From NCBI GenBank assembly GCA_034927285.1, contig JAYFQF010000028.1:1-20487 (forward strand): a DNA stretch of 20,487 bases. The letters are read 5' to 3'. This DNA comes from JAYFQF01 sp034927285 (GTDB lineage: Bacteria; Bacillota; Peptococcia; DRI-13; UBA5745). Made by a program: the position numbers and the translations under genes. Shown in pieces: positions 1 through 6,523 of the stretch. The notes beneath the pieces were generated by a model. The model ran no database searches and was not told where the DNA came from. It saw nothing but the letters and a program-made list of their open reading frames with translations. Position 1 is the stretch's first letter; each line of letters starts with the position of its first letter.

Positions 1-47
1 GCCGGTCATCCAGGATCTGGAAAGATCCTGTATGACCGGCTTCTTTT
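1..47 (+). terminator. Hairpin terminator of a gene left of the window
   Basis: Two 17-base arms (1-17 and 24-40) pair with a single mismatch around a six-base loop, and a T-rich stretch (TTCTTTT) follows on the plus strand. That fits a Rho-independent terminator for a plus-strand gene that ends before the window. The minus-strand GNAT gene stops at 81, so the same stem could also terminate that gene from the other side; the bases that would show its T-tract lie outside the window. Confidence 0.7.
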
Positions 48-80
48 GGAAGACCGCAGAGCGGATCGGTTTTATCGCGT

Positions 81-857
81 TTATCGGGATAATGGCATGG
101 TCATGGTATAATCCCGCAGGGTAAAGCCGCCGCCGATGGGCAGATCCGACCGGGACTCGACAGAAAAACCCTGTTTTTCAAAAAAGCCGATGGCCGCTGA
201 ATTTTCCCGGCTTACGGCAAGGGTCATCTTTCCCAACCCCTGCTGCCGGGCCAGATCAGCCAGTTCCCTTAAAAGGGCGCTGCCGATGCCCCGGCTCCTG
301 GCGCCTTCCCATAAATACAGTTCTCTGAGAATCAGCGTATTTTCCGCCGTTTCCCAGGCATAATAACCTGCCGGGGCGCCGCCGCCCAGAAAAATCAGCC
401 GGTAGGTTACGCCGGAGGCCATTTGGTCCTGAATGGAGATCCAGGACTGAAATTTACGCAGCATATAGGCTACCTGGGGCGGGTCCAGAAATTTATTGAA
501 ATAATCCGTCCAGATTTCCCGGGCCAGCTCGGAAACCAGCCGGGCGTCGTCCCGGTTTTTTACCGGGCGGATATAAAAGTCAGCGGTTGGCTTTGGGGGT
601 TCGGGGGAGAGGACAGGGGCGGCTTTTTCCGGGACGGCAGGGGGGGAAGCCTTATCGCCGATGGGAGTGATCCGTGCCTTCTTTTTCCGTCTGGCCGGCG
701 ACCGTTTAATCTTCCGGTATAGCTGCCAAAGGATCAGCAAGAGGGCCAAAAGGGCAAAGACCCGGGACATGCCGGCGATTTGGGTCAGGACCGCGTTTTG
801 TACGTAAGGATCGCTGTAGTGCAGCAGCTGGTCCGGCTGAAGATCAAATTCTATCAT
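81..857 (-). CDS. Membrane-anchored GNAT-family N-acetyltransferase
   Basis: This 258-residue protein has two parts. Residues about 30-47 form one hydrophobic helix followed by a very basic stretch (about 48-62), which predicts a single membrane anchor with the rest in the cytoplasm. A Pro/Ala-rich linker (about 64-92) leads to a GNAT domain (about 94-258). The acetyl-CoA loop R-x-x-G-x-G is at 187-192, and the typical N-S-A-A-I-G-F-F-E-K-x-G-F segment runs from 219. GNAT enzymes move an acetyl group from acetyl-CoA to an amine; the substrate cannot be told here. I chose the ATG at 857 because GGAGG lies just upstream and a strong promoter lies at 907-935; the in-frame ATG at 935 falls inside that promoter's -35 box. 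It is monocistronic and divergent from prmA. Fold is confident, substrate unknown. Confidence 0.85.
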   Translation of the reverse strand: MIEFDLQPDQLLHYSDPYVQNAVLTQIAGMSRVFALLALLLILWQLYRKIKRSPARRKKKARITPIGDKASPPAVPEKAAPVLSPEPPKPTADFYIRPVKNRDDARLVSELAREIWTDYFNKFLDPPQVAYMLRKFQSWISIQDQMASGVTYRLIFLGGGAPAGYYAWETAENTLILRELYLWEGARSRGIGSALLRELADLARQQGLGKMTLAVSRENSAAIGFFEKQGFSVESRSDLPIGGGFTLRDYTMTMPLSR

Positions 858-906
858 CGTACCTCCGAAATTTTCCGCCAAAGGGTGGCCGGCTTCTTTT
901 TCCTCA

Positions 907-935
907 ATCATAGCAAGGCCGGGCGAAGGGGTCAA
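907..935 (-). promoter_or_regulatory. Sigma-A promoter of the GNAT gene
   Basis: On the minus strand TTGACC (930-935) and TATGAT (907-912) are separated by exactly 17 bases, close to the sigma-A consensus. The expected transcript start is near 900, giving a leader of about 43 bases before the ATG at 857. This promoter fixes the start codon, because a longer protein starting at 935 could not be made from this transcript. Confidence 0.8.
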
Positions 936-948
936 GATAGCAAATTCT

Positions 949-979
949 TTGCCGACAAGGAGAAAAAGTGTGGTAAAAT
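949..979 (+). promoter_or_regulatory. Probable promoter of the prmA operon (extended -10)
   Basis: TAAAAT at 974-979 is preceded by TG at 971-972, forming an extended -10 element. A weak -35 candidate, TTGCCG, lies at 949-954 with a long spacer of 19 bases. The start would be near 986, about 46 bases before prmA. The -35 boxes of this promoter and of the divergent GNAT promoter are only 13 bases apart, so one bound regulator could affect both. Confidence 0.5.
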
Positions 980-1031
980 AAGAGGCAAACTGATTATCCC
1001 GGCAAAGGATAAGAAAAGGCGGCTGTCAGAC

Positions 1032-2033
1032 ATGGATTGGATCGAAATAAAGATATATACTACCAGCCAGGGCATAGAGCCGGTCACCGGCTTATTGATG
1101 ACCCTGGGGATCAACGGCATGATCGTGGAGGATCCGGAGGATCTGGAGGCTTTTTTGGCCAGCCCCCAGGCCCGGCGCTGGGATTATGTGGACGAGGCGC
1201 TGCTGGAAAGACGGGGCCAGGAAGCCGATATCCGGGTCTTTCTGCCGGAAAACCAGCAGGGCAAAAGCCAACTGGCCCAATTGGGCCGGGCTCTGGAGCA
1301 GTTGAAGGCGGACCCGGCTGCCCGGGAGTACGGCCGCCTGTCCTGGGCCCCCTCCCAGGTGAAAGAAACGGACTGGGCAAATAACTGGAAGGCCTTTTTT
1401 AAGCCTTTTCCCGTGGGCCGGCGCCTGGTGATTAAGCCTACCTGGGAAAAATGGCTCAAGGAGGATGAACGGATCATTCTGGAGATCGATCCCGGATCCA
1501 GCTTTGGCACAGGACAGCATCACACCACGCGGCTTTGTCTGGAACTCCTGGAACGCTATACGGGACCGGGCATGCAGGTCCTGGATCTGGGCTGCGGCAG
1601 CGGCATCCTCTTTATCGCCGCCTTGCTCTTAGGGGCTGAAAGGGCCGCAGGCGTGGATATTGAAGAGCATTCGGCCAGGACGGCGGCGGAGAACGCTGCG
1701 CAAAACGGAATTTCTCCAAAACGGTATGCCGGCTTTACCGGCGATATCGTCAGCGACAGCCAGTTCAGGAAAAGCCTTGGCTGGGGGAGGAAGCAATATG
1801 ATCTGATCACGGCCAATATTGTGGCCGACGTGATCCTGGCTATGGCCCCTTTTTTTGACGGCTTTCTGAAGGAGGACGGCAGGCTTTTAATCTCCGGCAT
1901 CATTGACCAGCGGCTGGAGGAGGTTTGTCAGGCTCTGGACTGTCAGGGCTTTGCGCTGGCGGAACGGCTGGGCTCCGCCGACTGGAACGCTCTGGCTTTT
2001 GTAAAGAAAGAGGTGGCGGGAAATGAAGGATAA
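1032..2033 (+). CDS. prmA: Ribosomal protein L11 methyltransferase PrmA
   Basis: PrmA uses S-adenosylmethionine to methylate ribosomal protein L11 in the cytoplasm. The 333-residue product has the family layout: an N-terminal substrate-recognition domain, the E-T-D-W-A-N-N-W-K linker motif near 112-120, D-P-G-S-S-F-G-T-G-Q-H-H-T-T at 153-166, the SAM-binding loop D-L-G-C-G-S-G at 185-191, and N-I-V-A-D at 262-266 in place of the usual N-P-P-Y. Length is slightly above the usual 300-315. The ATG at 1032 is chosen because D-W-I-E-I-K is the normal family N-terminus and AGGCGG lies about nine bases upstream; the open frame runs back to 780 but through the promoter. It is the first gene of a plus-strand operon, and its last 11 bases overlap the next gene. 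Confidence 0.95.
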   Translation: MDWIEIKIYTTSQGIEPVTGLLMTLGINGMIVEDPEDLEAFLASPQARRWDYVDEALLERRGQEADIRVFLPENQQGKSQLAQLGRALEQLKADPAAREYGRLSWAPSQVKETDWANNWKAFFKPFPVGRRLVIKPTWEKWLKEDERIILEIDPGSSFGTGQHHTTRLCLELLERYTGPGMQVLDLGCGSGILFIAALLLGAERAAGVDIEEHSARTAAENAAQNGISPKRYAGFTGDIVSDSQFRKSLGWGRKQYDLITANIVADVILAMAPFFDGFLKEDGRLLISGIIDQRLEEVCQALDCQGFALAERLGSADWNALAFVKKEVAGNEG

Positions 2034-3387
2034 TGCCGGGGAATTATACCAAAGGCAAAAAAACTATTGGCTCAGCGGCCGGACAAAAGAAAAGGCATTC
2101 CGAAAGACTGCCCTGAACACGCTGAAAAACGGCATAAAAAAGCATGAAAAGCAGCTTTTGGCCGCCCTGGGCGAAGATCTGGGGAAAAGTTCTTTTGAAG
2201 CATATATGACGGAAATCGGCGTGGTATATGCGGAGATCGATTTAGCGTTAAAAGAGCTGGACAGCTGGACGGCTCCGCAGCGGGTAAAAACCCCTTTAAG
2301 CCTTTTTCCCGGCAAAAGCGTAATCTTCCGGGAACCCTACGGCAGCGTGCTGATCATGTCCGCCTGGAACTATCCTTTCCAACTGGCTTTTGCTCCCTTG
2401 GTCGGAGCTGTGGCGGCGGGAAACTGCGCGGTGGTTAAAATGGCCGGGCAGGCGCCTTCCACGGCGGCTGTGGCGGCGGCTTTGATCGGGGAGCTTTTTG
2501 ACCCGGAATATATCGCCTGTGTGACCGGCAGAGCCCGGGAACTGCTGCAGCAGCCCTTCGATTATATCTTTTATACCGGCGGGGCCCAGACCGGCCGGCT
2601 GGTCATGGCGGCGGCGGCGCAGCATCTGACGCCGGTGACCCTGGAACTGGGCGGCAAAAGCCCCTGCATCGTGGACGAAACGGCAAACATCGCTCTGGCC
2701 GCCAAGCGCATCGCCTTCGGCAAGCTGCTGAACAGCGGACAGACCTGCGTGGCTCCGGATTATGTGCTGGTACACCGGGAAAGGAAAGAGCTGCTGGTGG
2801 AAAAAATGATCGGTTTCTGCCAGGACTTCTATGGCCGGGAGCCTTTATCCTGCCCCAGCTACCCCCGGATCGTCAATCCCCGGCATTTCCGCCGGCTGGT
2901 TTCTTTGCTGGAGGACGCTGAGCTTTTGTGGGGAGGGGAGTATGACGAAAAAACGCTGAAGATCGCCCCGGCTATCGTTAACGAGCCCCGCCGGGATTCT
3001 CCGCTGATGACCGAAGAAATCTTCGGACCGATTTTGCCGGTGATCGCTGTGGAAGATGTGCCTCAGGCCTGCCGGCTGATCGAAGGCAAAGATAAACCCC
3101 TGGCCTTGTATTATTTTACGGAAGAGGAAAGCCGGGCCCGCCGGGTGACAGAGCGTTTGTCTTTCGGCGGCGGCTGCATAAACGATACCGTCATGCATCT
3201 GGCCAACGGCCGCCTGCCCTTTGGCGGAGTGGGCCCAAGCGGCATGGGCAAATACCATGGCGAATACGGCTTTCAGGCCTTCAGCCATGCGAAAAGCCTG
3301 TACATCCAGAGTACAAAAGGCGATATCCCCTTCCGGTATCCCCCTTTTACCAAAAGCCTGGATTTGCTGAAAAAGCTGATGAATTAG
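2023..3387 (+). CDS. Class 3-like NAD(P)-dependent aldehyde dehydrogenase
   Basis: The enzyme oxidises an aldehyde to a carboxylic acid with NAD(P). All 454 residues, a typical length for the short class 3 (ALDH3/YwdH-like) branch, align with the family: Asn115 in A-W-N-Y-P, general base Glu208 in L-E-L-G-G-K-S-P, catalytic Cys242 in N-S-G-Q-T-C-V-A-P-D-Y, E-E-I-F-G-P at 331-336, and the class 3 tail N-G-R-L-P-F-G-G-V-G-x-S-G-M-G-x-Y-H-G around 395-413. One departure: the cofactor-binding K-P-S-E segment reads K-M-A-G (139-142), which keeps the Lys. Its ATG (2023) lies inside the end of prmA after GAGGTGG, an 11-base overlap that suggests translational coupling. The substrate cannot be inferred; medium- or long-chain aldehydes are common in this branch. 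An aldehyde dehydrogenase is an unexpected member of this ribosome-modification operon. Confidence 0.92.
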   Translation: MKDNAGELYQRQKNYWLSGRTKEKAFRKTALNTLKNGIKKHEKQLLAALGEDLGKSSFEAYMTEIGVVYAEIDLALKELDSWTAPQRVKTPLSLFPGKSVIFREPYGSVLIMSAWNYPFQLAFAPLVGAVAAGNCAVVKMAGQAPSTAAVAAALIGELFDPEYIACVTGRARELLQQPFDYIFYTGGAQTGRLVMAAAAQHLTPVTLELGGKSPCIVDETANIALAAKRIAFGKLLNSGQTCVAPDYVLVHRERKELLVEKMIGFCQDFYGREPLSCPSYPRIVNPRHFRRLVSLLEDAELLWGGEYDEKTLKIAPAIVNEPRRDSPLMTEEIFGPILPVIAVEDVPQACRLIEGKDKPLALYYFTEEESRARRVTERLSFGGGCINDTVMHLANGRLPFGGVGPSGMGKYHGEYGFQAFSHAKSLYIQSTKGDIPFRYPPFTKSLDLLKKLMN

Positions 3388-3397
3388 GAGAAGGAGC

Positions 3398-4204
3398 ATG
3401 GAGCGTTTTTATGTAAGCCCCGAAAATATCGGCAGCCGGGAAGCTTATGTCACCGGCGAGGAGTTGAAGCACCTGTCCAGGGTCTTGCGGCTGAAGCCCG
3501 GGGACCCTTTGGAAATATTCGACGGGCTGGGACGGGGCTTTCACGCCGTTCTGGCCGCGCTGGAGGAAGGCAGGGCCAGGGTTTTATTGGACGACCCGGT
3601 GGCGGAGAGGCGGGACAGCCGGCTTAAGACCTGCCTCTTGCAGGGGATTCCCAAGGGGGAGAAGATGGAATGGGTGGTTCAAAAGACTACGGAGCTGGGA
3701 GTAAGCGCCGTGGCTCCTCTGGAGCTGACCTGCTGCGTGGTCAGGCTGGAGAACGAGAAAAAACGGCGGGAGCGCAAGGAACGCTGGCAAAAAGTCGCAT
3801 GCGAAGCCAGCCGCCAATGCGGCCGCCTGACGGTGCCCCAGGTGGCCTTGCCCGGGACGCTGAAGTCCGCCCTGGAAAAGCTTCGGCCCGAGGACCTGCT
3901 GCTGATCCCCTGGGAAAAAGGAGGCATCCCGGTAAAACGCCTGCTGGAAGTCACGCCCGGGGAAAAAGCGGCGGCTTTGGAGAGCGGCCGGGGAACGGTA
4001 TTTTTTTTGGTGGGCCCGGAAGGCGGGCTGACCAAAGAGGAAGTGGAGCTGGCCGTGGCCCGGGGTGGCGTCTGCCTGACCCTGGGTCCGCGGATTTTAA
4101 GGACGGAGACGGCGGGTACGGCGCTTTTGACCCTGCTGCAATATGCCTGGGGAGATATCGGCCTGGCGCCGTCCGGTCATTTTCAAAGGACGGATTCAGA
4201 TTGA
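3398..4204 (+). CDS. rsmE: 16S rRNA (uracil-1498-N3) methyltransferase RsmE
   Basis: RsmE methylates N3 of U1498 in 16S rRNA, near the decoding site, using SAM. The 268-residue protein has the N-terminal PUA-like RNA-binding part (about 1-70) and a C-terminal SPOUT methyltransferase domain with the knotted SAM site. Diagnostic motifs are G-I-P-K-G-E-K-M-E-W near 83-92, the G-P-E-G-G loop at 206-210, and L-G-P-R-I-L-R-T-E-T-A at 229-239. The usual E-Q-x-x-R region appears as E-A-S-R-Q-C-G-R (136-143). The length is a little above the common 240-250 because of a short C-terminal tail. The ATG at 3398 follows AGGAGAAGGAG, 10 bases after the aldehyde dehydrogenase stop, so it is cotranscribed. 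Confidence 0.95.
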   Translation: MERFYVSPENIGSREAYVTGEELKHLSRVLRLKPGDPLEIFDGLGRGFHAVLAALEEGRARVLLDDPVAERRDSRLKTCLLQGIPKGEKMEWVVQKTTELGVSAVAPLELTCCVVRLENEKKRRERKERWQKVACEASRQCGRLTVPQVALPGTLKSALEKLRPEDLLLIPWEKGGIPVKRLLEVTPGEKAAALESGRGTVFFLVGPEGGLTKEEVELAVARGGVCLTLGPRILRTETAGTALLTLLQYAWGDIGLAPSGHFQRTDSD

Positions 4205-4250
4205 GGGAACCGGGAAAGCCAAAGGAGAGAATCAGGATAGGCGGTCTGGA

Positions 4251-5711
4251 ATGAGAAGAAAAGTAGCCTTCTATACATTAGGATGCAAAGTGAATCAAAG
4301 CGAAAGCCAGCAAATGCTGGACAAATTTATCAGCCGCGGCTGGCAGGCGGTGGAATTTCACCAGGCGGCCGACGCTTATATTATCAATACCTGTACGGTA
4401 ACCCAGGCAGCGGATCAGAAATCAAGGAAAATGATCCGGGCGGCCAAGCGGCAGAATCCGGCGGCGGTGCTGGCGGTGACCGGCTGCTATGCGGAAACCG
4501 GCGCCGCTGTCCTGGCCGCCATAGAAGAAGTGGATCTGCTGATTCCCAATCAGGACAAGGAAAAAACGCCGGAATTGGTGGAGGCCCTGCTGCCGGAAAA
4601 GGCGGGGGAGGCTGCCGGAGGCTGCCCGTATCCAAACCTTTGTCCGGGAAAAGACCCTCAGCCGGCGGTGCTGAAGGGTCTGAACCGGACCAGGGCAACG
4701 CTGAAAATCCAGGACGGCTGCCGGCAGTTTTGCACCTACTGCATAATTCCTTATGCCCGGGGCGGCTGGCAAAGCCTGCCGGAAGAACGGGCTTTAGCGG
4801 AGGCCAAAGACCTGGCCGCCAGGGGCGTCCGGGAAATCGTGCTTTTAGGCATCCATCTGGGCGCTTACGGCTGGGAAAGAGGCCGAAGAAACGGCCTGGC
4901 TGAAATCTTTGAACGCCTGCTGGAGGCTTATCCGCAAACCCGTTTCCGCCTGGGTTCTTTAGAACCCATGGAGGCAACGGCCGGGCTGATCCGCCTGATC
5001 CGGGACTATCCCAATGCCTGTAAACATCTGCATTTGCCGCTGCAATGCGGCCAGGACCGGATACTCAGGGCCATGAACCGCCCTTATACCACGGCGGAGT
5101 ACCGAAAAAAAGCGGAGGAAGTCCGCAGTTTGATCCCGGACATTGCGCTGACCACGGACATTATGACCGGTTTCCCGGGAGAAACGGAAGAAGATTTTCA
5201 GGCCTGCTGCGCTTTTGCCCGGGAAATGGCTTTCAGCCGGATCCATGTTTTCGCGTATTCCCGGCGGCCGGGAACTCCCGCCGACGCCATGGCGGGTCAG
5301 TTGGCGAAAAAAATCAAGGAAGAGCGGAGCCGCCGCCTGATCGCTTTAGGCCAGGAACTGCAGCGGGATTATGTCTTAAGCTGGCGGGGGCGGCGGCAGG
5401 AGGTCCTGGCGGAAGAAGAAATCGCGCCGGGAATCTGGAGCGGCCACAGCGATAATTATCTGGACATCACCTTTGCGGCGGCAGGAATCCCCCGGGAAGA
5501 AAACCCGGAATCCCGGGAGGCAGCAGGCCAGCCTTGGGGCGGCCTGCGGGGGGATAGCCTGATCCTGGAGGAGAGCCTGAGAGGCAAAATATTACCGGTG
5601 ACGCTGACCGGAGAGCCCGGCGCCCGGGAGGGCAGTTGGGCCGGCCAAATGTTGAAGAGGGAAGCATTGCCGAACAGAGAGAAAGATGATAAAATAATAA
5701 CTGAAAATTGA
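4251..5711 (+). CDS. mtaB: tRNA (t6A37)-methylthiotransferase MtaB
   Basis: MtaB is a radical-SAM enzyme that adds a methylthio group to t6A at tRNA position 37, giving ms2t6A in tRNAs that read ANN codons. An N-terminal MTTase domain carries Cys12 (G-C-K-V-N-Q), Cys48 (N-T-C-T-V-T) and Cys79 (T-G-C-Y) for one 4Fe-4S cluster. The radical-SAM triad is Cys157, Cys161 and Cys164, followed by I-I-P-Y-A-R-G. A TRAM-like C-terminal domain starts near 380. At 486 residues it exceeds the usual 430-450: about 30 extra residues (roughly 411-440, rich in Glu, Pro and Gly) interrupt the TRAM region, and there is a longer tail. After Y-A-R-G the family's usual R-V-R-S reads G-W-Q-S. The ATG at 4251 matches the family N-terminus and follows AGGCGG; the open frame continues upstream into rsmE. 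Same operon as rsmE, 46 bases downstream. Confidence 0.93.
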   Translation: MRRKVAFYTLGCKVNQSESQQMLDKFISRGWQAVEFHQAADAYIINTCTVTQAADQKSRKMIRAAKRQNPAAVLAVTGCYAETGAAVLAAIEEVDLLIPNQDKEKTPELVEALLPEKAGEAAGGCPYPNLCPGKDPQPAVLKGLNRTRATLKIQDGCRQFCTYCIIPYARGGWQSLPEERALAEAKDLAARGVREIVLLGIHLGAYGWERGRRNGLAEIFERLLEAYPQTRFRLGSLEPMEATAGLIRLIRDYPNACKHLHLPLQCGQDRILRAMNRPYTTAEYRKKAEEVRSLIPDIALTTDIMTGFPGETEEDFQACCAFAREMAFSRIHVFAYSRRPGTPADAMAGQLAKKIKEERSRRLIALGQELQRDYVLSWRGRRQEVLAEEEIAPGIWSGHSDNYLDITFAAAGIPREENPESREAAGQPWGGLRGDSLILEESLRGKILPVTLTGEPGAREGSWAGQMLKREALPNREKDDKIITEN

Positions 5712-5731
5712 GCGAAAAGGGGGTGTCACCT

Positions 5732-6073
5732 ATGACAGAGTGTATATTTTGCAAAATTGCAGCCGGTGAAATTCCCTCCAGCAAGATCTACGAAGACCAG
5801 CAGATGCTGGCCTTCAAGGATATCAATCCCGCCGCTCCCGTCCATGTGCTTTTTATTCCCAAAAAGCATCTGGCTAATTTAGGAGAGATGACGGCGGCGG
5901 ATGAAGGGCTTTTGGGCCATATGATGGCTGTGGTGGGCAAAGTGGCCCTGGAACTGGGGCTTACGGAAGGTTACCGCGTGGTCAGTAATTGCGGTGAGAA
6001 AGCCGGCCAGTCCGTTAATCATCTCCATTTTCATTTGTTGGGCGGAAGAAATTTGCAGTGGCCTCCGGGTTAA
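5732..6073 (+). CDS. HIT (histidine triad, HinT-like) nucleotide-binding protein
   Basis: This is a 113-residue HinT-type purine nucleoside phosphoramidase, a cytoplasmic homodimer that cleaves AMP-linked phosphoramidates; the physiological substrate in bacteria is unclear. The triad H-L-H-F-H-L-L places His97, His99 and His101, with the catalytic His in the middle, and the N-terminal C-I-F-C-K (Cys4, Cys7) is the usual zinc pair. The length is normal. I prefer ATG 5732, which follows AAGGGGGTG by about seven bases, over an in-frame TTG at 5708. It is the last gene of the prmA operon before rpsU, 20 bases after mtaB. No terminator follows it: the rpsU promoter begins three bases after its stop, so read-through into rpsU is likely. 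Confidence 0.93.
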   Translation: MTECIFCKIAAGEIPSSKIYEDQQMLAFKDINPAAPVHVLFIPKKHLANLGEMTAADEGLLGHMMAVVGKVALELGLTEGYRVVSNCGEKAGQSVNHLHFHLLGGRNLQWPPG

Positions 6074-6076
6074 TCG

Positions 6077-6105
6077 TTGACCTGAATAAATATTTAGGTT
6101 ATAAT
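6077..6105 (+). promoter_or_regulatory. Strong sigma-A promoter of rpsU with palindromic spacer
   Basis: TTGACC (6077-6082) and TATAAT (6100-6105) are spaced by 17 bases, close to a perfect sigma-A promoter. It starts immediately after the HIT stop codon and gives rpsU a source of transcript independent of the upstream operon. From the end of the -35 to just before the -10, arms ACCTGAATA (6080-6088) and TATTTAGGT (6091-6099) form an inverted repeat matching at eight of nine positions, which could be an operator. Confidence 0.88.
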
Positions 6106-6109
6106 TAAG

Positions 6110-6155
6110 CGTATGCTTTATCGCGGCATTCCCTTCGGGAGGGATAAAGCGTACG
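6110..6155 (+). promoter_or_regulatory. Stem-loop leader of rpsU
   Basis: Between the rpsU promoter and its ribosome binding site, arms 6110-6122 and 6143-6155 pair over 13 positions (12 Watson-Crick and one G-U). They enclose a 20-base loop that can itself fold: TCCC (6130-6133) with GGGA (6137-6140), or a C-UUCG-G tetraloop at 6133-6138. Transcription should begin near 6112, so the outermost one or two pairs may be missing in the RNA. No T-run follows, so it is not a terminator. It could protect the 5' end of the message or be a binding site for translational control. I do not recognise it as a named leader class. Confidence 0.6.
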
Positions 6156-6181
6156 GTTTAACCTGAAAGGGGGGTAACAAG

Positions 6182-6358
6182 ATGAGTGAAGTCAAGGTTG
6201 GCAAGAACGAAAGTCTCGACAGCGCACTGCGCCGTTTTAAGCGTACATGTCAAAAAGCCGGAGTTTTGTCGGAAGTCCGCAAACGTGAACATTACGAAAA
6301 GCCCAGCGTCAGGAGAAAGAAAAAATCTGAAGCTGCCCGGAAAAGGAAATTTAAATAA
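6182..6358 (+). CDS. rpsU: 30S ribosomal protein S21
   Basis: S21 is a small subunit protein that sits near the anti-Shine-Dalgarno end of 16S rRNA and helps translation initiation. The 58-codon product, M-S-E-V-K-V-G-K-N-E at the start, then L-D-S-A-L-R-R-F-K-R (12-21), R-K-R-E-H-Y-E-K-P-S (33-42) and a Lys/Arg-rich tail, matches S21 over its entire length. The ATG at 6182 follows AAGGGGGG by about seven bases. It has its own promoter and leader and is closed by the terminator at 6371-6394. In many Gram-positive genomes a yqeY gene follows rpsU; here the unit ends. Confidence 0.97.
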   Translation: MSEVKVGKNESLDSALRRFKRTCQKAGVLSEVRKREHYEKPSVRRKKKSEAARKRKFK

Positions 6359-6370
6359 TCGTTTACCATA

Positions 6371-6394
6371 ACCACCCGTCAGGGTGGTTTTTTT
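6371..6394 (+). terminator. Rho-independent terminator after rpsU
   Basis: A perfect seven-base stem, ACCACCC (6371-6377) with GGGTGGT (6382-6388), a GTCA loop and a run of seven T form a textbook terminator 12 bases after the rpsU stop. It ends both the rpsU transcript and read-through from the prmA operon. Confidence 0.95.
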
Positions 6395-6488
6395 ACACAA
6401 TCCGCCGCTTTTTTCAAAATATTAGCCGGAGCTAAGGAATATCCGCCCGGCCGGGTCTACAATGAGGTCAGGTCGGTAGTTTGGAATC

Positions 6489-6509
6489 TAACCATTATTT
6501 AACCGTTAA
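6489..6509. repeat. Short direct repeat upstream of the MFS gene, possible operator
   Basis: TAACCATTA (6489-6497) and TAACCGTTA (6500-6508) are direct repeats with one mismatch, 11 bases apart (about one helical turn). The second overlaps a small palindrome, TTAAC-C-GTTAA (6499-6509). They lie just before the ribosome binding site of the exporter gene, where a local repressor could act. The rest of the 129-base gap (6395-6523) shows only a weak -10 candidate, TACAAT at 6458-6463, with no good -35. Confidence 0.35.
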
Positions 6510-6523
6510 GTGAGGGACAGGCC

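Noticed and set aside
858..935. Longer GNAT protein starting at the ATG at 935
   Set aside because: That start lies in the -35 box of the promoter at 907-935, and the ATG at 857 has a good GGAGG site.
780..1031. N-terminal extension of PrmA by 84 codons
   Set aside because: The extension crosses both promoters, and the family N-terminus begins at 1032.
6186..6371. Open frame overlapping rpsU in another frame (61 codons)
   Set aside because: The overlapping S21 frame (6182-6358) matches the family over its full length and has the ribosome binding site.
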